The notes beneath the pieces are model-generated. The model was not told where the DNA came from, made no database searches, and worked only from the letters and a program-made list of their open reading frames with translations. Both the position numbers and the translations under genes were made by a program. A stretch of DNA of 64,000 nt, taken from NCBI GenBank assembly GCA_963920635.1, contig OY987302.1:37575500-37639499 (forward strand). The letters are read 5' to 3'. The DNA is from Pseudeuparius sepicola. Its lineage: Eukaryota; Arthropoda; Insecta; Coleoptera; Anthribidae. Positions 52,582 through 64,000 of this stretch are shown here, in pieces. Numbering within the stretch: the stretch's first letter is position 1; every line of letters starts with the position of its first letter.

Positions 52582-54223
52582 GCAATGGCACTGAAAATAG
52601 TACAGATAAACGCACGGAATTCCGCTAGCTTTCTACCGTATACTTTACATGGAATTAGTCCCAGGACATCCACCAAAAATGCAAAACGAAATTTGAAACT
52701 TCAAAATCTATCTCCTCTGTTATACGTAAACTGATTTCTCTCAAACCTGTCTCAAACTGTGGCGAAAATGTAGGTCTACGATTCGTATGGACAATTTTTT
52801 TGTTTTTAATTGCAGTTTTTTAATGGTAACAAAAATACTCCTTCAAATACTCCCGAGAAAATGAAACGGTAGCATTTTTGTAAATTTTACAAGTACCAAC
52901 AATGTTTTTTAAAAATTTTTTTCATACGAATTGTTCCTCCATCTATTAGTTACATTTTGGTAAAAAAATAGAATTTTTGGAACTGAAAATAAAAAAGTAG
53001 ATCGACTTCTAGAAAAACACTGCAAAGCCGAAATCAATATGAATACACCGAATTTCCCCGTGCCCCCACTCCTGCCCTCTCCTCAAGCGAGTTTCCTTAG
53101 AGGGGACACTGAATAGACAAAGATAGGTACAATATGTTCGCCGTCGCACTCTTGTTTCCGCTTATCGTATTTTACAAGCTTTTTTATTTAACTTCACCTG
53201 TTAGTGTGGGTCGAATCTTGCAAGCTGAATTAGAACCACTTCCTGACATCCGATTGAGCTGAAACTTTGCATACACCTTTAGTTCCGGTGACAATGCAAT
53301 ATGCAATACTCAATATTGTAATACTTTCTACTTTCTAATACTTAATATGGGTATCAAATGAAAGGGCTTGAGAAGTAGAAAACGCTAAAGTTAGTGAGAT
53401 CACACTAAATGCAATTAGGCCGCCGCTCGAAGATGGCGGATTACATTTTTTCTTTTCAACCCCCTTAATATGGGTATCAAATGAAAGGGGTTGACGAGTA
53501 CAAAATAATAAGATAAGTGACGTCATACTAAATCCAATATGGCGGACTAAATTTCTTTACCACTCTCCTGATATGGGAATCAAATATGTACTAAAAAGCA
53601 CAAAATAAAATAAAAGATAAAAACCTTTTTAAAAACAAGCTTTTATTTAAGCCATGTACTAAAACGAATAAAATGAAATAAATCATGTACTACATCGAAT
53701 AGAATAAAATAAAATGAAATAAGTCTAGGTTTTTGTTAGAATAATTCAGTGCCAAATTGCGCCAAGTTTTTGTAATTTAAAAAGCTTGTCGCGAGAAATG
53801 TTCATAGAAAGTAGGTACCAATTAATTTTAATATACAGTGATTGGTTGATAAGCAAGTACCTACTTGCCAAAGTATGTATTTTCTTTAGAATTCGCGCGA
53901 CTAGCTTTTTGATTTACAAAAATTTGTCGCAATTTGGCATTGAATGAATTTAACGAAAACCTAGATTTATTTTATTTTATTCCTTTTAGTAGATACATGA
54001 CGTAGGTATTTTATTTTATTCGTTTTAGTACATGACTTAAATAAAAGTTTGTTTTTAAAAAGGTTTTTTATCTTTTATTTTTTATTATCTACAATAATAG
54101 TTATCTAGCCTAATCTTGAATTTGACTGAATTTGATGTTTCTGAAATTCTTTCGGATGGAATTTACAAGTATATAAAACCATAAATGCAATATTTTAAAT
54201 TTTGGTTGTGTTAGTTCGTCTAT
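52582..54223. other. Inserted DNA inside the LTR, first part
   Basis: It begins with an ATG-led frame (ALKIVQINARNSASFLPYTL) resembling the N-terminal start of LINE endonuclease ORFs, soon broken. Then come a duplicated 'ATATGGGTATCAAATGAAAG' phrase (about 53346 and 53468) and a diffuse AT-rich inverted similarity (53600-53660 against 54010-54075, AAAAACCTTTTTAAAAACAA against its inverse). No intact gene. Confidence 0.45.
53590..54085. mobile_element. AT-rich fold-back around ATAAAAGATAAAAACC
   Basis: AAAATAAAAGATAAAAACCT, TTTTAAAAACAAGC and ATTTAAGCCATGTACTAAAA (53605-53665) recur in inverse at about 54018-54080. Inner segments (GTTAGAATAATTCA..., CTAGGTTTT...) are also inverted. Ends are imprecise. 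Confidence 0.6.
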
Positions 54224-55606
54224 GTACAGGGTGATCATTTTTATACGCCCAGCCTCTCTTAGTGGAAAACGGTCGAAGATATGGAGATATTATATATGGG
54301 AGATGATATAGGGTGTATAAAGGAATAAATAGGCCCCATGTAGCGACTCTCTGCTAATACGTTGCGGCGCCAAGAAATATTTTTTCCCACCAACATACCA
54401 TTTTTGTTACATCATTCAAAATCCCTTAGGGTAGTTTATTCATTTACACACTGCCATAAAAAAGGGTAAAAACTAACAACCCCTATTAATTTTTTTGCTC
54501 GAATTTTTTTGTGGGTCATTTTTACGTATAACAAAAATATGATTTGTGTAGCCCTTTCATTATGGACCTATCATTTTGGGCATCTACTGTAACATTTTTT
54601 TTTATCCCGAAGCTGAATTGTTGTTACCTGATATTTTTGTTTTTTTTAATGTGTTTTTTTAATGTTTGTTTTTTAATGTTCAATAATAGCACATTATACG
54701 CTACGCGCCTCAGGATATAAAAATGCTCGGTAAATAATGGCTCACTTCTCAACCTAAGTGTCTATAGATTTTTTTACTACTAACATTGAAATATTGATAC
54801 ATTTTACATATTTGATTAGATTTTGATATTTTAGTAATTTTTCGCTTTTTTCAAATACTTCGAAAGCCTGGGAGTTCAGTTGTCAAGCTGATAAAATGAA
54901 AATAATTTTTAAATGTCATATAGAAAATTGTTCATTATTTACCTAGGTTTTTTTATTATCATTATTTACCTAGGGAGAGAAATATTACTTCTCATTAGAG
55001 GAATGAGGTAAATAATGTTGATTTCTCAGGTTAGTAGTAAAAAAAAATAATTAAATTGTTTGACGCCCGTCTACTATGAATTTTTACTTGATTTTCTGTA
55101 GTCAGGGGAATGGCATTTATCATGAAATTATTTTTTTGTAGGAAAAATATTGTGTTTTCGAGATAAAATGTACAGGGAAAAAAGTTTCTTAAATAAAAGG
55201 GCTAAGCAAATAATATTTTTGTTATACGTAAAGACCCACAAAAAAATTCGAGCAAAAAAATTAATAGGGGTTGTTAGTTTTTTCCCTTTTTTAGGACAGT
55301 GTGTAAATGAATAAACTACCCTAAGGCGTCTTCCAGTAAGTAGATAACACATACCAAATTTCAAATTTTTAAGTAGCGCCGTTATTGAGATATAAATAAA
55401 AAAATATTTGGGTCACCCTGTAGACCCGAATAACTTGGCAAGGAAAGCCCAAATCGAAAAATTTTATATGAAAGACCCCCTTAAAACCACCTGCTGAACA
55501 CCCCTTTAAAGTATTTACTATATATTCTGACTCTGTATAATATCTCCATATCTTTGACCGTGTTCCGCCAAGAGAGGCTGGGCCTCTAAAAATGATCACC
55601 CTGTAC
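54224..55606. mobile_element. Fold-back element with GTACAGGGTGATCATTTT ends, about 1.38 kb
   Basis: Left GTACAGGGTGATCATTTTTA, then CCTCTCTTAGTGG and AGATATGGAGATATTATA. The right end (55530-55606) is the inverse of these, and an inner inverted block around AATGAATAAACTACCCTAAG recurs. Non-coding. Another member of the TACAGGGTG-ended group. Confidence 0.85.
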
Positions 55607-55658
55607 TTTTTTTGTAGGAAAAATCAAACTTAAAATTTTTATAAATGGTATTTTCAAG

Positions 55659-56547
55659 TACAGGGTGGTTCATTATAAATTGACACCCCCTTAACTTGCT
55701 AGTTTTTGAGGTTAGAAAAAAAGTTTTTTACAAAAGTTTTAGATACTAATACAAAGTTTTTTGTGACGCTATTGGACCGTGTACAGTGTGTTCTAGAAAG
55801 CCGTGGCAGACATAACTTATGTTTTTTAAATGGAACACCCTATATATTTTTGTATTTTTGAAATCTGCTCATCAAGGCAATTAAAATGATATTAAACTTT
55901 GTGGCATTATCTTTTCCGTTTTTGAAAAATTCCGTTTTCAAATTTTATACTAAATTTATTTAACTCGAATTTGTGGATCTCGCGATAAAGATAGATGATC
56001 GATATAATAACAAGAAATATTTGTTTTAAACAAGAGAGTAATATAGTGAAACTCCAAAATATTTAGGAGCCTTTTCAAATTTTGCTGATTATATTCTAGA
56101 AATAAAGAATTTCAGGAAAATCGTAAAAGCTCCTAAACATTTTGGAAGTTTCACTACGTTACTCTCTTGTTTAAAACAAATATTTTTCGTTATTACATTG
56201 ATCGTCTATCTTTATCACGAGATCCATAAATACGAGTTAAATAAATTTAGTATAAAATTTGAATACGGAATTTTTCAAAAACGGAAAAAGATAATGCCAC
56301 AAAGTTTAATATTATTTTGATAGCCTTGATGAGCAGATTTCAAAAATGCAAAAATATATAGGTAGGGTGTTCCATTTAAAAAAACATAAGTTATGTCTGC
56401 CACGGCTTTCTAGAACACACTGTACACGGTCCAAATAGCGTCACAAAAAACTTTGTATTTATCTAAAACTTTTGTCAAAAACTTTTTTTCTAACCTCAAA
56501 AACTAACAAGTTAAGGGGCGTGTCAATTTATAATGAACCACCCTTTA
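55659..56547. mobile_element. Fold-back element with TACAGGGTGGTTCATTATAA ends, about 0.89 kb
   Basis: Arms of about 430 bp: TACAGGGTGGTTCATTATAA, ATTGACACCCCCTTAAC, ACTTTGTGGCATTATCTTTT and others are repeated in inverse up to 56547. Arms are very similar, so this is a relatively young insertion. It starts 52 bp after the previous fold-back ends. Confidence 0.9.
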
Positions 56548-57549
56548 CAAGGGCAACTAAGAGTAGCCAATAAAGTGGGGTGCCTTTTTGGCATTTGGAC
56601 TGGGAAAAATTTTAAAATGAAAATTTTATACCTAAATGTAGACCTCGCGATTTTTGGGAAAAACAGATGGAGCCAAAATTGACGAAGTTATATTTAAAAT
56701 GTTTGCTCCCGGAATTGGTAGATCCGACCACAACACATCTTAGAGGCACAAAGTAGGAAAAGACAAAAGTAATAGAAATCCAAAATACCACATAGATATA
56801 GCATAACCTACCTACCTACTGTGGAAATAATAATTTATTGAAACACTGTTCTACTTTGGCTGTTTGATTGATAGGAATAATAATTTCATGTCAGAAAAAA
56901 ATTGTAAAAAGTTATAAAAAAAATTCTTTCTAATTCAGTGCACTTATCAGAAAAACAATTATTATTGCATACAAAATATCGAAATATACAGACAAAACTT
57001 ATGTTTTTTTTATTAATTTCTATAACCCAATTTTCCGCAAGGCACTGAAGAAAAAAACAGGGTTAGTAAATAACAAAAAAGACTCGAAAAGATACTTTCG
57101 GAATTCGTACAAATAGGGGTATGTGTTTAATATTTATATGTTTTTAATATTTATATTTTTTCAACAATAGCACAACAAATACACAAACCGAGTCAACAAC
57201 AAAACGCCATGAAGTAGTCAGGTTGCAGCCCTGCAACTTTTGTATTTGATATTTTTTTCTAAGTTGATAAATAAAAAAGTTATGAAGTGGCCTAATTTCC
57301 CGGAATCACCCTGTTCACCGGCGCCCTTCCGACCGATTCAGCTCTCGGCTGCCTGGCGGTCCGACTCGCTCGGGTCCGAAAAAACGTCGTCCGTCCTCCC
57401 ACACCGTTCCTCGCGGCGCTAACGGGCTGCCGGTGAGAGGGGAAGGGACGAGAGTGCGTGGTGAGGGGTGGCGAGAGGAGAATATTCCTGAGATTCCAGC
57501 CGGTCGTCGCGACCGTTAATTTTAGATCTTGTCTGCGCGGTCATGACTC
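56548..57549. other. Inserted DNA inside the LTR, last part
   Basis: AT-rich non-coding DNA followed by a markedly GC-rich 57300-57545 block (CCGGCGCCC, GTCGTCGCGACC) that looks like a foreign promoter or UTR segment. No gene recognised. Confidence 0.4.
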
Positions 57550-57617
57550 TTAAGATTTACTACTTATTAGAAATAATATTTTAAAGTTAATATTGAATTA
57601 TTATGAAATTATTGACA
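57550..57617 (-). repeat. LTR (5' LTR), displaced last part
   Basis: TTAAGATTTACTACTTATTA to AATTATTGACA, matching 47873-47939. TTAAGA is present both here (57550-57555) and at the other broken edge (52576-52581). Confidence 0.85.
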
Positions 57618-57621
57618 ATAT

Positions 57622-59127
57622 GCGAAATGTGTAGAATGAGGCGTAACTTTGTAATTTGAAATATTTGACTGAATTTAATGTGTGATGTATTTTTCCAGGT
57701 TTGAGGATACGTAACCAACCTCTAGAGTTCAGTGTCGACAAGTTAAATTATTGCGGGTATGTATATTATATACATATATTTATTTTTAAATAACATCTAT
57801 TCTAATATACCAAGCTTTCGTGCAATTTCTGAATTTCGTCAGATCTACAAAATTATTAGCACAGTATGACAACCAGTAGCCCAACCAGTTATCCACCTAG
57901 TCCGAATATAGCTTCAGAATTGAAAGTTGGTCAAAAAATATTTTTTCGAAAAAGTAAAAAAAAATTGTTTAATTGTATTTTTGATATTAAGGACCAAATG
58001 TATCACAATATCACTTACTGTTTAACCGGAAATAAATTAATATTTTTATAAATTGTCATTTTTGACATGTTAACATGGAATGCAGAAACAAAAGTAAATA
58101 ACTTTTTGGTTTTTAAAACATTCATTATAATAACACCCAATACATATGCATTTCATATTTTCTTCTTCCCTGGAGTAATGAGCTATTTTAAAAAATATTG
58201 TTATTTGACAATAAGAGATATTAGATATACGTAAAGGGTGTCCTAGAAAACGTGATAAAACCGATTTTCTCAATAAGTTTAAAGATAAATTGTTGGGTTA
58301 AAAACTAAACTTGTTTAGAATTTTCCGAGGAATTCGAATATGACGTCAAACTTAAAAAGTTGAAAGTTATTTCAAAAATAACCTTTTCCAAAAAAATTTG
58401 AAGTTGGATTTTAACATAAAGAATATTAGTAAGTAATGCGTATACAGGGAGTGACAAAATTTTGTCGGTTCTCATTTTTGGCATCCGATACGACCAGAAG
58501 TCAACACTTGGTCAGATTTTTGATACACCTTGTATATTTTGGGCATTTTAGGTTCCTTTCGATCTCCCAATTCCAACCATATATAGTTTAATATAGTTAT
58601 CTCTAAAAATAATCAAGCAGCGATTATATTAATTAAATTTGTCTAAGGGAATGAATGTTTACTAATAGCACAGAATAAATAGCTTTGCAACAGAAGCCTC
58701 CTTACGGACATGTGTCAAAAATAAGCGAGTCTCCATTTCAATTTACAGAAAGACAAACAGTATTTTAATCATAAATTTGGTTCTAATACAATCTCTTTGC
58801 TATGTAGATTAACGTAAAATCGAATAAAATGCACATTATTCATGTATTCGAAGATATTTCGCTAAAAAGCGAGTCTCCTTTTGACACATGTCGCTAAGGA
58901 ATTGTCTGTATTACTCGTTAGTCTGTGCTAATAGTAATAGTAATAATAAATATTTTTTATGGTCGTGCATGAGCTAATATGCTTGTGGAGGAGAATTGAC
59001 CACCAGCACAATAATTATAGGATTTAAGAAAACATACATTATTTTTTAAAAAACTGTAAAGAAAGTTCTTTAAAATGAAATTTTTAACTTGAAAAAATAG
59101 TCCATTATCTTGCAGTGGAGTGAAGAA
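57622..59127. other. Unassigned AT-rich region
   Basis: No gene recognised. A 20-bp phrase 'AAGCGAGTCTCC' with 'TGACACATGTC' occurs twice (about 58705-58735 and about 58868-58893), the second partly inverted. Short frames lack support. Confidence 0.4.
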
Positions 59128-59221
59128 TTAACAAATAAAAATAAAACTCTCGCAGTCAAACTCCACAATCAGTGGAGTGATTGTGGAGTTTGACTGCGAG
59201 AGTTTTATTTTTATTTGTTAA
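59128..59221. repeat. Perfect 44-bp-arm hairpin
   Basis: TTAACAAATAAAAATAAAAC, TCTCGCAGTCAAACTCCACA, ATCA (59128-59171), loop GTGGAG, then the exact inverse to 59221. CAGTGGAGTGA occurs just before the left arm and again across the loop. Transcription on either strand would give a long perfect hairpin. Confidence 0.9.
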
Positions 59222-60155
59222 TGAAATTTTTGCTTAACCAACACCACCTCTACTAAAGCCAAACAACAATAGAGTGACGTCACGCTTAAGAGGCCGAGTA
59301 AACACATCTTATAACCCTTTGAAGCACAGAAATCAATTTTTGCTTTTCTGACTGCCAATTTTATGTAAATTAGCTGAGATAGAATAAAAGCACTTACTAC
59401 TTACAAGATTTGCAAAAATAATTGTTTATTGTTAATTTTGCAAGTGGTCTGATGGTAAAACCACAGTTCAAGTGCAAGTAAACAATATTTTTAACATATA
59501 AACAAAGAAATGGTTACTTATCATGAAAAATAGTACCTATACTTACAAAAAAGAAGACCTATGGTATTCTAAAAAACAATTTTTCTCTTTACATTCTGTG
59601 CACGCCCATCTGGTTCTGTGCGGTTTCTTGGCACTGCTGCACAAGCGCAGCGTACAGTGGTTTCTTGGCGAAACCATATCAATTTTGCAAAAATTTAGCG
59701 AATGCGAAACCTACCTGTAGCATATACAGATTCCCTTACTGCTTATTACTCCCTTGAAACAAAAAAAAACACAATATTTTTGTTGATTTTCATCCCAAAT
59801 AACTATTTCTTGAAAAAACCTCTCAAAACACGTTCACTTGACAGATATAACCTCCTACTGAAGTCAAAGTCTCGTTTGGACCGGAACTTTGGCCTCCATC
59901 TAACAGGTGGCAGCACAGACGTTGGCCATTCAATGTGGTTTCACTATGGAACCGCTGTACACGTAGTAAAAATTTTTTTAATACGTGGTCTATTTTTGAA
60001 ACCACAATGCTTCAAAGGGATAAAGGAAGGGAAGATTTGAAAATAAGATTAAATATGTGCAAATTTTATCAGCTTTGTATATAAAATTCTAGGTATAGAG
60101 AGAAAGACGTAGAAAGACACATTTTAATGAACATGTTTAATATAATACATATAAT
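59222..60155. other. Unassigned region
   Basis: Contains a short duplicated theme (TGGTTTCTTGGC / GCGGTTTCTTGGC near 59625-59670). No credible gene. Confidence 0.4.
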
Positions 60156-60655
60156 CCATTTAATTTTTAATTGGGTTTTTCGCCACCAAACTGATCGAAA
60201 GACAACTTTTTGAAGTTGCCTGGAAAATTCATAAATTATTAACAGTGAATGAACTTTAAACGTGTAACTCAAAAAATAACTTCAACAAATTTGTTTTCTG
60301 AGCTTTCGGAGAATAAATCTTCCTCCTTTCTCAAAGAGAAGTTAGTATAGATAATTAGATAGAACACAGGGTACAATATCAGGAAGGTGGCTAGGCTATT
60401 GTTTCTGTCGTCATGACATTTTAACCTGAAATTTATTAATCTGTCACTTCACTTTGACGTGGCATGATCTTTGAGAAAGGAGGAAGATTTATTCTCCGAA
60501 AGCTCAGAAAACAAATTTGTTGAAGTTATTTTTTGAGTTACACGTTTAAAGTTTCGTTCATTCACTGTTAAGAATTTATGAATTTTCCAGGCAACTTCAA
60601 AAAGTTGTCTTTCGATCAGTTTGGTGGCGAAAAACCCAATTAAAAATTAAATGGA
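60156..60655. mobile_element. Fold-back element, about 500 bp
   Basis: CCATTTAATTTTTAATTGGG, TTTTTCGCCACCAAACTGAT through GAGAATAAATCTTCCTCCTT (60156-60344) returns in inverse at about 60470-60655 with few mismatches around a 125-bp centre. Confidence 0.85.
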
Positions 60656-62090
60656 TCTGTTTGCGCCACAAATAAATTTTAGAAAATATATAATACATAT
60701 AATGTTTATTTGATGAAAATATAGAAAACGTGAAAGAAACAAAGTTTTGACCAGTTTCAAAATTGAAATAAAATTAATTACTTATATTTTTCACTTATCA
60801 TAAATGAAAAATATAAGTCCGGCAGTCGCGTACCAAACATCTAATAAGTACATAATATTATAGGTATTTTATTATTGAGAGCCTATTATTTTAGGTATTA
60901 TATTATGTTCTGTTTTACGTACGTGTTTTTTGTTTGATAGGCATGACTTGTTTCTCAGGGATCTGGATAAATTTTGGTGATGGTTTATTGGTGAGTGTTT
61001 CAAGTTTTCGATTTCGATTTCTTGATTACCGCGAATTTAATTTATTGCACAGGGAATGTTTGTTGGTATATTAGTAATAAGACAAGTAGGTAGGTATAGG
61101 TATACCTAATGTAAAATGGGGCACGAGGGCATGGCAATATTCTTCATCCCATTTTGAAATAGCAAACAAAACTCTAGTCGGCAAAACAAGCCGCCCATAC
61201 AGCTGCAAATTTCTGAGCATTTCTTTTACAAATTACAAAGCATTTGCCGACTAGGGTTTTTTTGCTGTTTAAATTAATACTGGAATAACTATACATAGGT
61301 ACCTATGTAGGTGTAGCTATTTTGATCGAAGGTATTATGATAATACCTAGTCGTATAGAAGAAGATATTGTTTAATATTTAAGCCTCTTGAAGAGTGAAC
61401 ACAACAAAACATTCTGATTTTAGATTTATGTAGGTAAATACTCACGACAGTGTGTGACGAAACTTTAAAATCCTCCCTGTGTAAGTTACCGCACCAAGGA
61501 AACCTGAAAGTGTGATCTTTTCACTACTGCTTTTATCGATGCTTTTATAGTTACCGGGACGCATATTCGGAATTCGCCGACACATTAGCCGCTTCGGAAC
61601 AATTCGGGTGCTGCGATCAGAGGCTCGTAAAGTGCAGACGTATTAGACTAATACGTCTGCGATTTACGATTTTTATCTTGTAAGTACTTCTTTTCGCTGT
61701 AACTCGGATTTATTTGACTCGTTTCCACAGACGTGATCTGTGATATAGTGATTTAAAATAAATATAAGTAGCTAAAAAATCTATAAAATGCATTTAAAGA
61801 CTTTGCCAAGTATAGTTGTTATAAGCAGATATCCTCTAATATAATTATGTTGCAAATAAACGACAAAGGCAAATTTGAGGCTGATTTGAGCTTGAATGAA
61901 ATAATAAGTTTTTAGAATAATGGCCGTGTTCAATGTGCCTACGGTTTTTTAAAGCGCTAAGTAGCGCCATAGAAGAAGCTACTACGACGTAGCGCTTTTC
62001 GTAAACTGGGGGCATTTTGAGTCATTAATAGACACCATATTCATATTGTAACCTAAAAATTCAGAAGTAGGAGGATTGGAAATAAAAAAT
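60656..62090. other. Unassigned region
   Basis: No gene recognised. Includes a perfect 12-bp-arm palindrome CAGACGTATTAG-A-CTAATACGTCTG at about 61636-61660. Confidence 0.4.
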
Positions 62091-62335
62091 GGAAAATTAT
62101 CCACGCAAATTATGATCGCGGGTTCGGAAACACGATTTTTTAAAAACGACTTTTATTTGTAGAAATTCGTACAGACAATGGGCAGAGTAACGTGCTGTAT
62201 TTTATTACAATTATGACTGTATTGAGTTCTTTCACCGCGATATTTATATAATATGAATATGATATATGCCGATTTGCAGCGTTTGCGAATCGGGCGATTT
62301 TTGTAGTAAAGTCGGCAATTTTGATGTCCATAACT
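62090..62335 (-). repeat. Errantivirus LTR (3' LTR; right-hand mate outside window)
   Basis: On the minus strand, a purine-rich tract (AAGGGGGAAAGAG, about 62349-62336) is followed by AGTTATGGAC, matching the AGTTA start typical of gypsy/errantivirus LTRs. A TATATAAATA-type promoter (about 62240) and AATAAAAG (about 62153) lie inside. The far end near 62090 is approximate because the other LTR is not in the window. Confidence 0.55.
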
Positions 62336-62344
62336 CTTTCCCCC

Positions 62345-63780
62345 TTAAGTTGGAAGATCGTCCTCGATCTTTGGCTCTAGGGGTTGAAGTAGCTTCTCTA
62401 GGGGTATCTTCGGTTTGAACAGTAAAGTGTGTATCCTCTTCTTTTTCCTGGCAATGATATACGTGATGAGTCCAAGTGAAATTAACAGGATTATAGCTGT
62501 GGTCCATGAAATGGTGGCTGTAGTGATAGGTGCGAGATGTAGAGGTTGTAACGGCGTAAGTTGCAAAGTCTCCTCTGGTAGACTGCTAAGCGGTGGCAAC
62601 TGAAGATGATGTGTGGGTTTCCATCGGATGGGGATGACATCTGGTATTTGCTGGTTTGAAATTGTCGGTACAGTGTAGCGTTTCCCTTGAATTAATATTG
62701 TCTGATTAGTTTTTATATAAGAAGGTTTATTAATTGTGTTTCTTGCGATTTTCTTCGATCTCGATGGGGGTGAAGGTGCTGATTACGAGGTGGTTTTCAG
62801 TTTGTTGAATAATGGGTTGGTTAAGATGAGCCATGGTGCAATGTTGTAAATTCGGCGGTTGGCAGATTGTTGTTGTAGTAGGTTGACAGATGTGCTTCTT
62901 GTCGTGAGGAGTGCAGTCGGTATACCAGTGGTAATTTCCATAGTACGGTGCAGGTGCGACGAGAATATCTCCAAAGGGGTTATGGATAGGGTAAATATGG
63001 GATAATTCAAAAATATGGGAATCAAGGATGGGTATCTTAAGGATTATAAGCATCTGAGATTCTAAAGTAAAAATTGTGCTTTTTGAGTTTTCTATTAATT
63101 CGTATGGGTGCAATTCATTTGAAATAAGAGATGTTTTTGAATATTGATTTCGAAGTAGATTATCTAAGGAAGTGAGAGTGTAAGGCTAAGGGTACGAAGT
63201 ATTTTTTGAAGGAAGTTATTTAATCTTTGAATATTTAAAATTTCATTATGTATGGACATGTACTTATCTAATGTGTCAGATAAATCGTTTATTTTTGTCG
63301 CGGATATTTGAGTATTTGAATATATTTCTTTTATGAACTTGTTATATCTAAAATTGGTAGAAGAAGCATAGGATATTTTGATTTTGAATAATTTCCGATT
63401 GTTTTATTTCTAAAGCATTTGTTTGACAAAAGAACAAGATCGTCATTGTCTGGATTACCTGTAACGTATTTTATTGCGTTACCTAAAAAGTTCAATAGTC
63501 CTCGTTTGTTCCGTGGTCTATAAATTTTGTGGAAGATGTCGGAAGTTTCAGTATAAAAATGATTATATTGTGTTAGTAAGGATTGTGTATGAGTGGAATT
63601 GGTTTCTTAATTAAGTCAAAATTTAAATATACTTGTTGCAAAGTAGATTGGATTTGGGTTAAGTTTATTGTTATTATGTGTCTATGGAAATGGTCGAATA
63701 ATTGAGCATTCCCTAGGGGTTCGGGAAAATATCCATTAGTCACTAAGGGATGGATCTCGAAGGACGGGATTCGAGCGAGG
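62345..63780 (-). pseudogene. env: Errantivirus env (F-protein-like glycoprotein), several breaks
   Basis: Reading leftward, a furin-type site RNKR (63513-63502) is followed by a Gly/Leu/Asn-rich fusion-peptide-like segment and 'TGNPDNDD'. A Cys-containing ectodomain follows ('IYPIHNPFGDILVAPAPYYG', 'CTPHDKKHICQP', in the frame 63113-62730). A transmembrane helix (TATISWTTAIILLISLGLIT) and basic cytoplasmic tail lie in the frame ending at 62345. This is the env of insect errantiviruses, related to baculovirus F fusion proteins. Pieces lie in different frames with stops, so this copy cannot make a full glycoprotein. No repaired sequence is given. Confidence 0.75.
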
Positions 63781-63789
63781 AAGGACCTG

Positions 63790-64000
63790 TAAACGAGAGG
63801 TTTTTCTTAGTCTTTTAATTTTTCGAGGGTGTGTGTTGGTTTCTCGGGAGTTCCGTGTTAAGCCTTGAATTTTAGTGGGGTTGGTTTTTGTGACTTTTAT
63901 AGGGACAAAAGGAGCGGTTAATTTGTTGCGGTTATCTTTGGATATATATACAGTTTCGCCTACATGTGGTTGCGGGGTGTCTTGTGTCAGTTGTTCATTT
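63790..64000 (-). pseudogene. pol: Errantivirus pol 3' end (integrase C-terminal tail), partial
   Basis: The minus strand from the window edge reads 'QDTPQPHVGETVYISKDNRN' then 'KLTAPFVPIKVTKT', the post-core integrase domain pattern 'G-x-VY-x-K...NK' followed by a beta strand, as in gypsy-type errantiviruses just before env. It continues beyond the window. Confidence 0.6.

Larger units (their letters stand above)
47442..57621 (-). mobile_element. LTR retrotransposon (Ty3/gypsy-like), minus strand, internally deleted and with a split LTR
   Basis: Outer boundaries are TGTCA (47442) and TGACA (57617), with 4-bp ATAT duplications at 47438-47441 and 57618-57621. LTR copies: 47442-47939 complete (498 bp); the other is split into 52123-52581 and 57556-57617 by about 5 kb. 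Inside are gag and protease relics on the minus strand. I see no reverse transcriptase or integrase, so most of pol is deleted. Confidence 0.8.

Noticed and set aside
57240..57422. 60-codon frame in a GC-rich block
   Set aside because: Begins in AT-rich DNA and crosses a composition boundary; no motif.

Overview
This window is a stretch of arthropod (most likely insect) nuclear DNA made almost entirely of nested mobile elements. The evidence is AT-rich DNA, short (49-72 bp) GT-AG introns, Ty3/gypsy and errantivirus-type retroelements with insect hallmarks, many fold-back elements, and an integrated polinton/adintovirus-type DNA virus. The species cannot be named from sequence alone. Only one short piece (4138-4315, an RRM-like exon with splice signals) looks like an ordinary host gene.

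Centrepiece (5852-22860): a 17,009-bp endogenous adintovirus/polinton-like element. It has 424-bp terminal inverted repeats (TIRs) and an 8-bp target duplication (TGTGGTCA). It is inserted inside the zinc-knuckle of a Ty3/gypsy gag gene, whose two halves lie at about 4997-5851 and 22861-24740. All recognised genes read rightward. In order they are: parvovirus-type phospholipase A2 and basic core protein (one frame, split by a TAG), adenain-type protease, penton-like and hexon-like capsid proteins, a 'DVQGF' nuclease-like protein, a coiled-coil protein, a membrane protein, a BIR-RING IAP, the packaging ATPase, a GT-x-GL-type protein, a fibre-like coiled coil, a DDE integrase with chromodomain, an unknown protein with a DSGxxS motif, a small OB-like protein, a spliced protein-primed DNA polymerase B, and a terminal protein with a SOCS-box-like N-terminus. 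Several genes carry a single break (stop or frame change), so this is a lightly decayed copy. Each TIR also holds A-box, B-box and T7 signals of a type-2 RNA polymerase III gene, a possible VA-RNA-like transcript. Together with the IAP, the SOCS-like protein and the DSGxxS motif, this is the most interesting unexplained part.

Second DNA-virus relic (about 27819-44950): a much older polinton-like element rearranged into a giant imperfect palindrome. The arms are about 4.6 kb (27819-32442 and 40316-44950) around a 7.9-kb spacer. It keeps a shattered polymerase B, the same 'DVQGF' family as the first element, and a small intron-containing gene present four times. A third diverged copy of its terminal repeat lies at 46757-47170.

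Retroelements on the right: a minus-strand LTR retrotransposon (47442-57617, 4-bp target duplication ATAT) with gag and protease relics but no recognisable reverse transcriptase. One of its LTRs is split by about 5 kb of inserted DNA that itself holds two fold-back elements. At the right edge (62090-64000) is the 3' end of a minus-strand errantivirus: integrase tail, broken env with a furin-type site, polypurine tract and LTR. The rest is minisatellites, fold-backs (several sharing TACAGGGTG-type ends), hairpins and unassigned AT-rich DNA.
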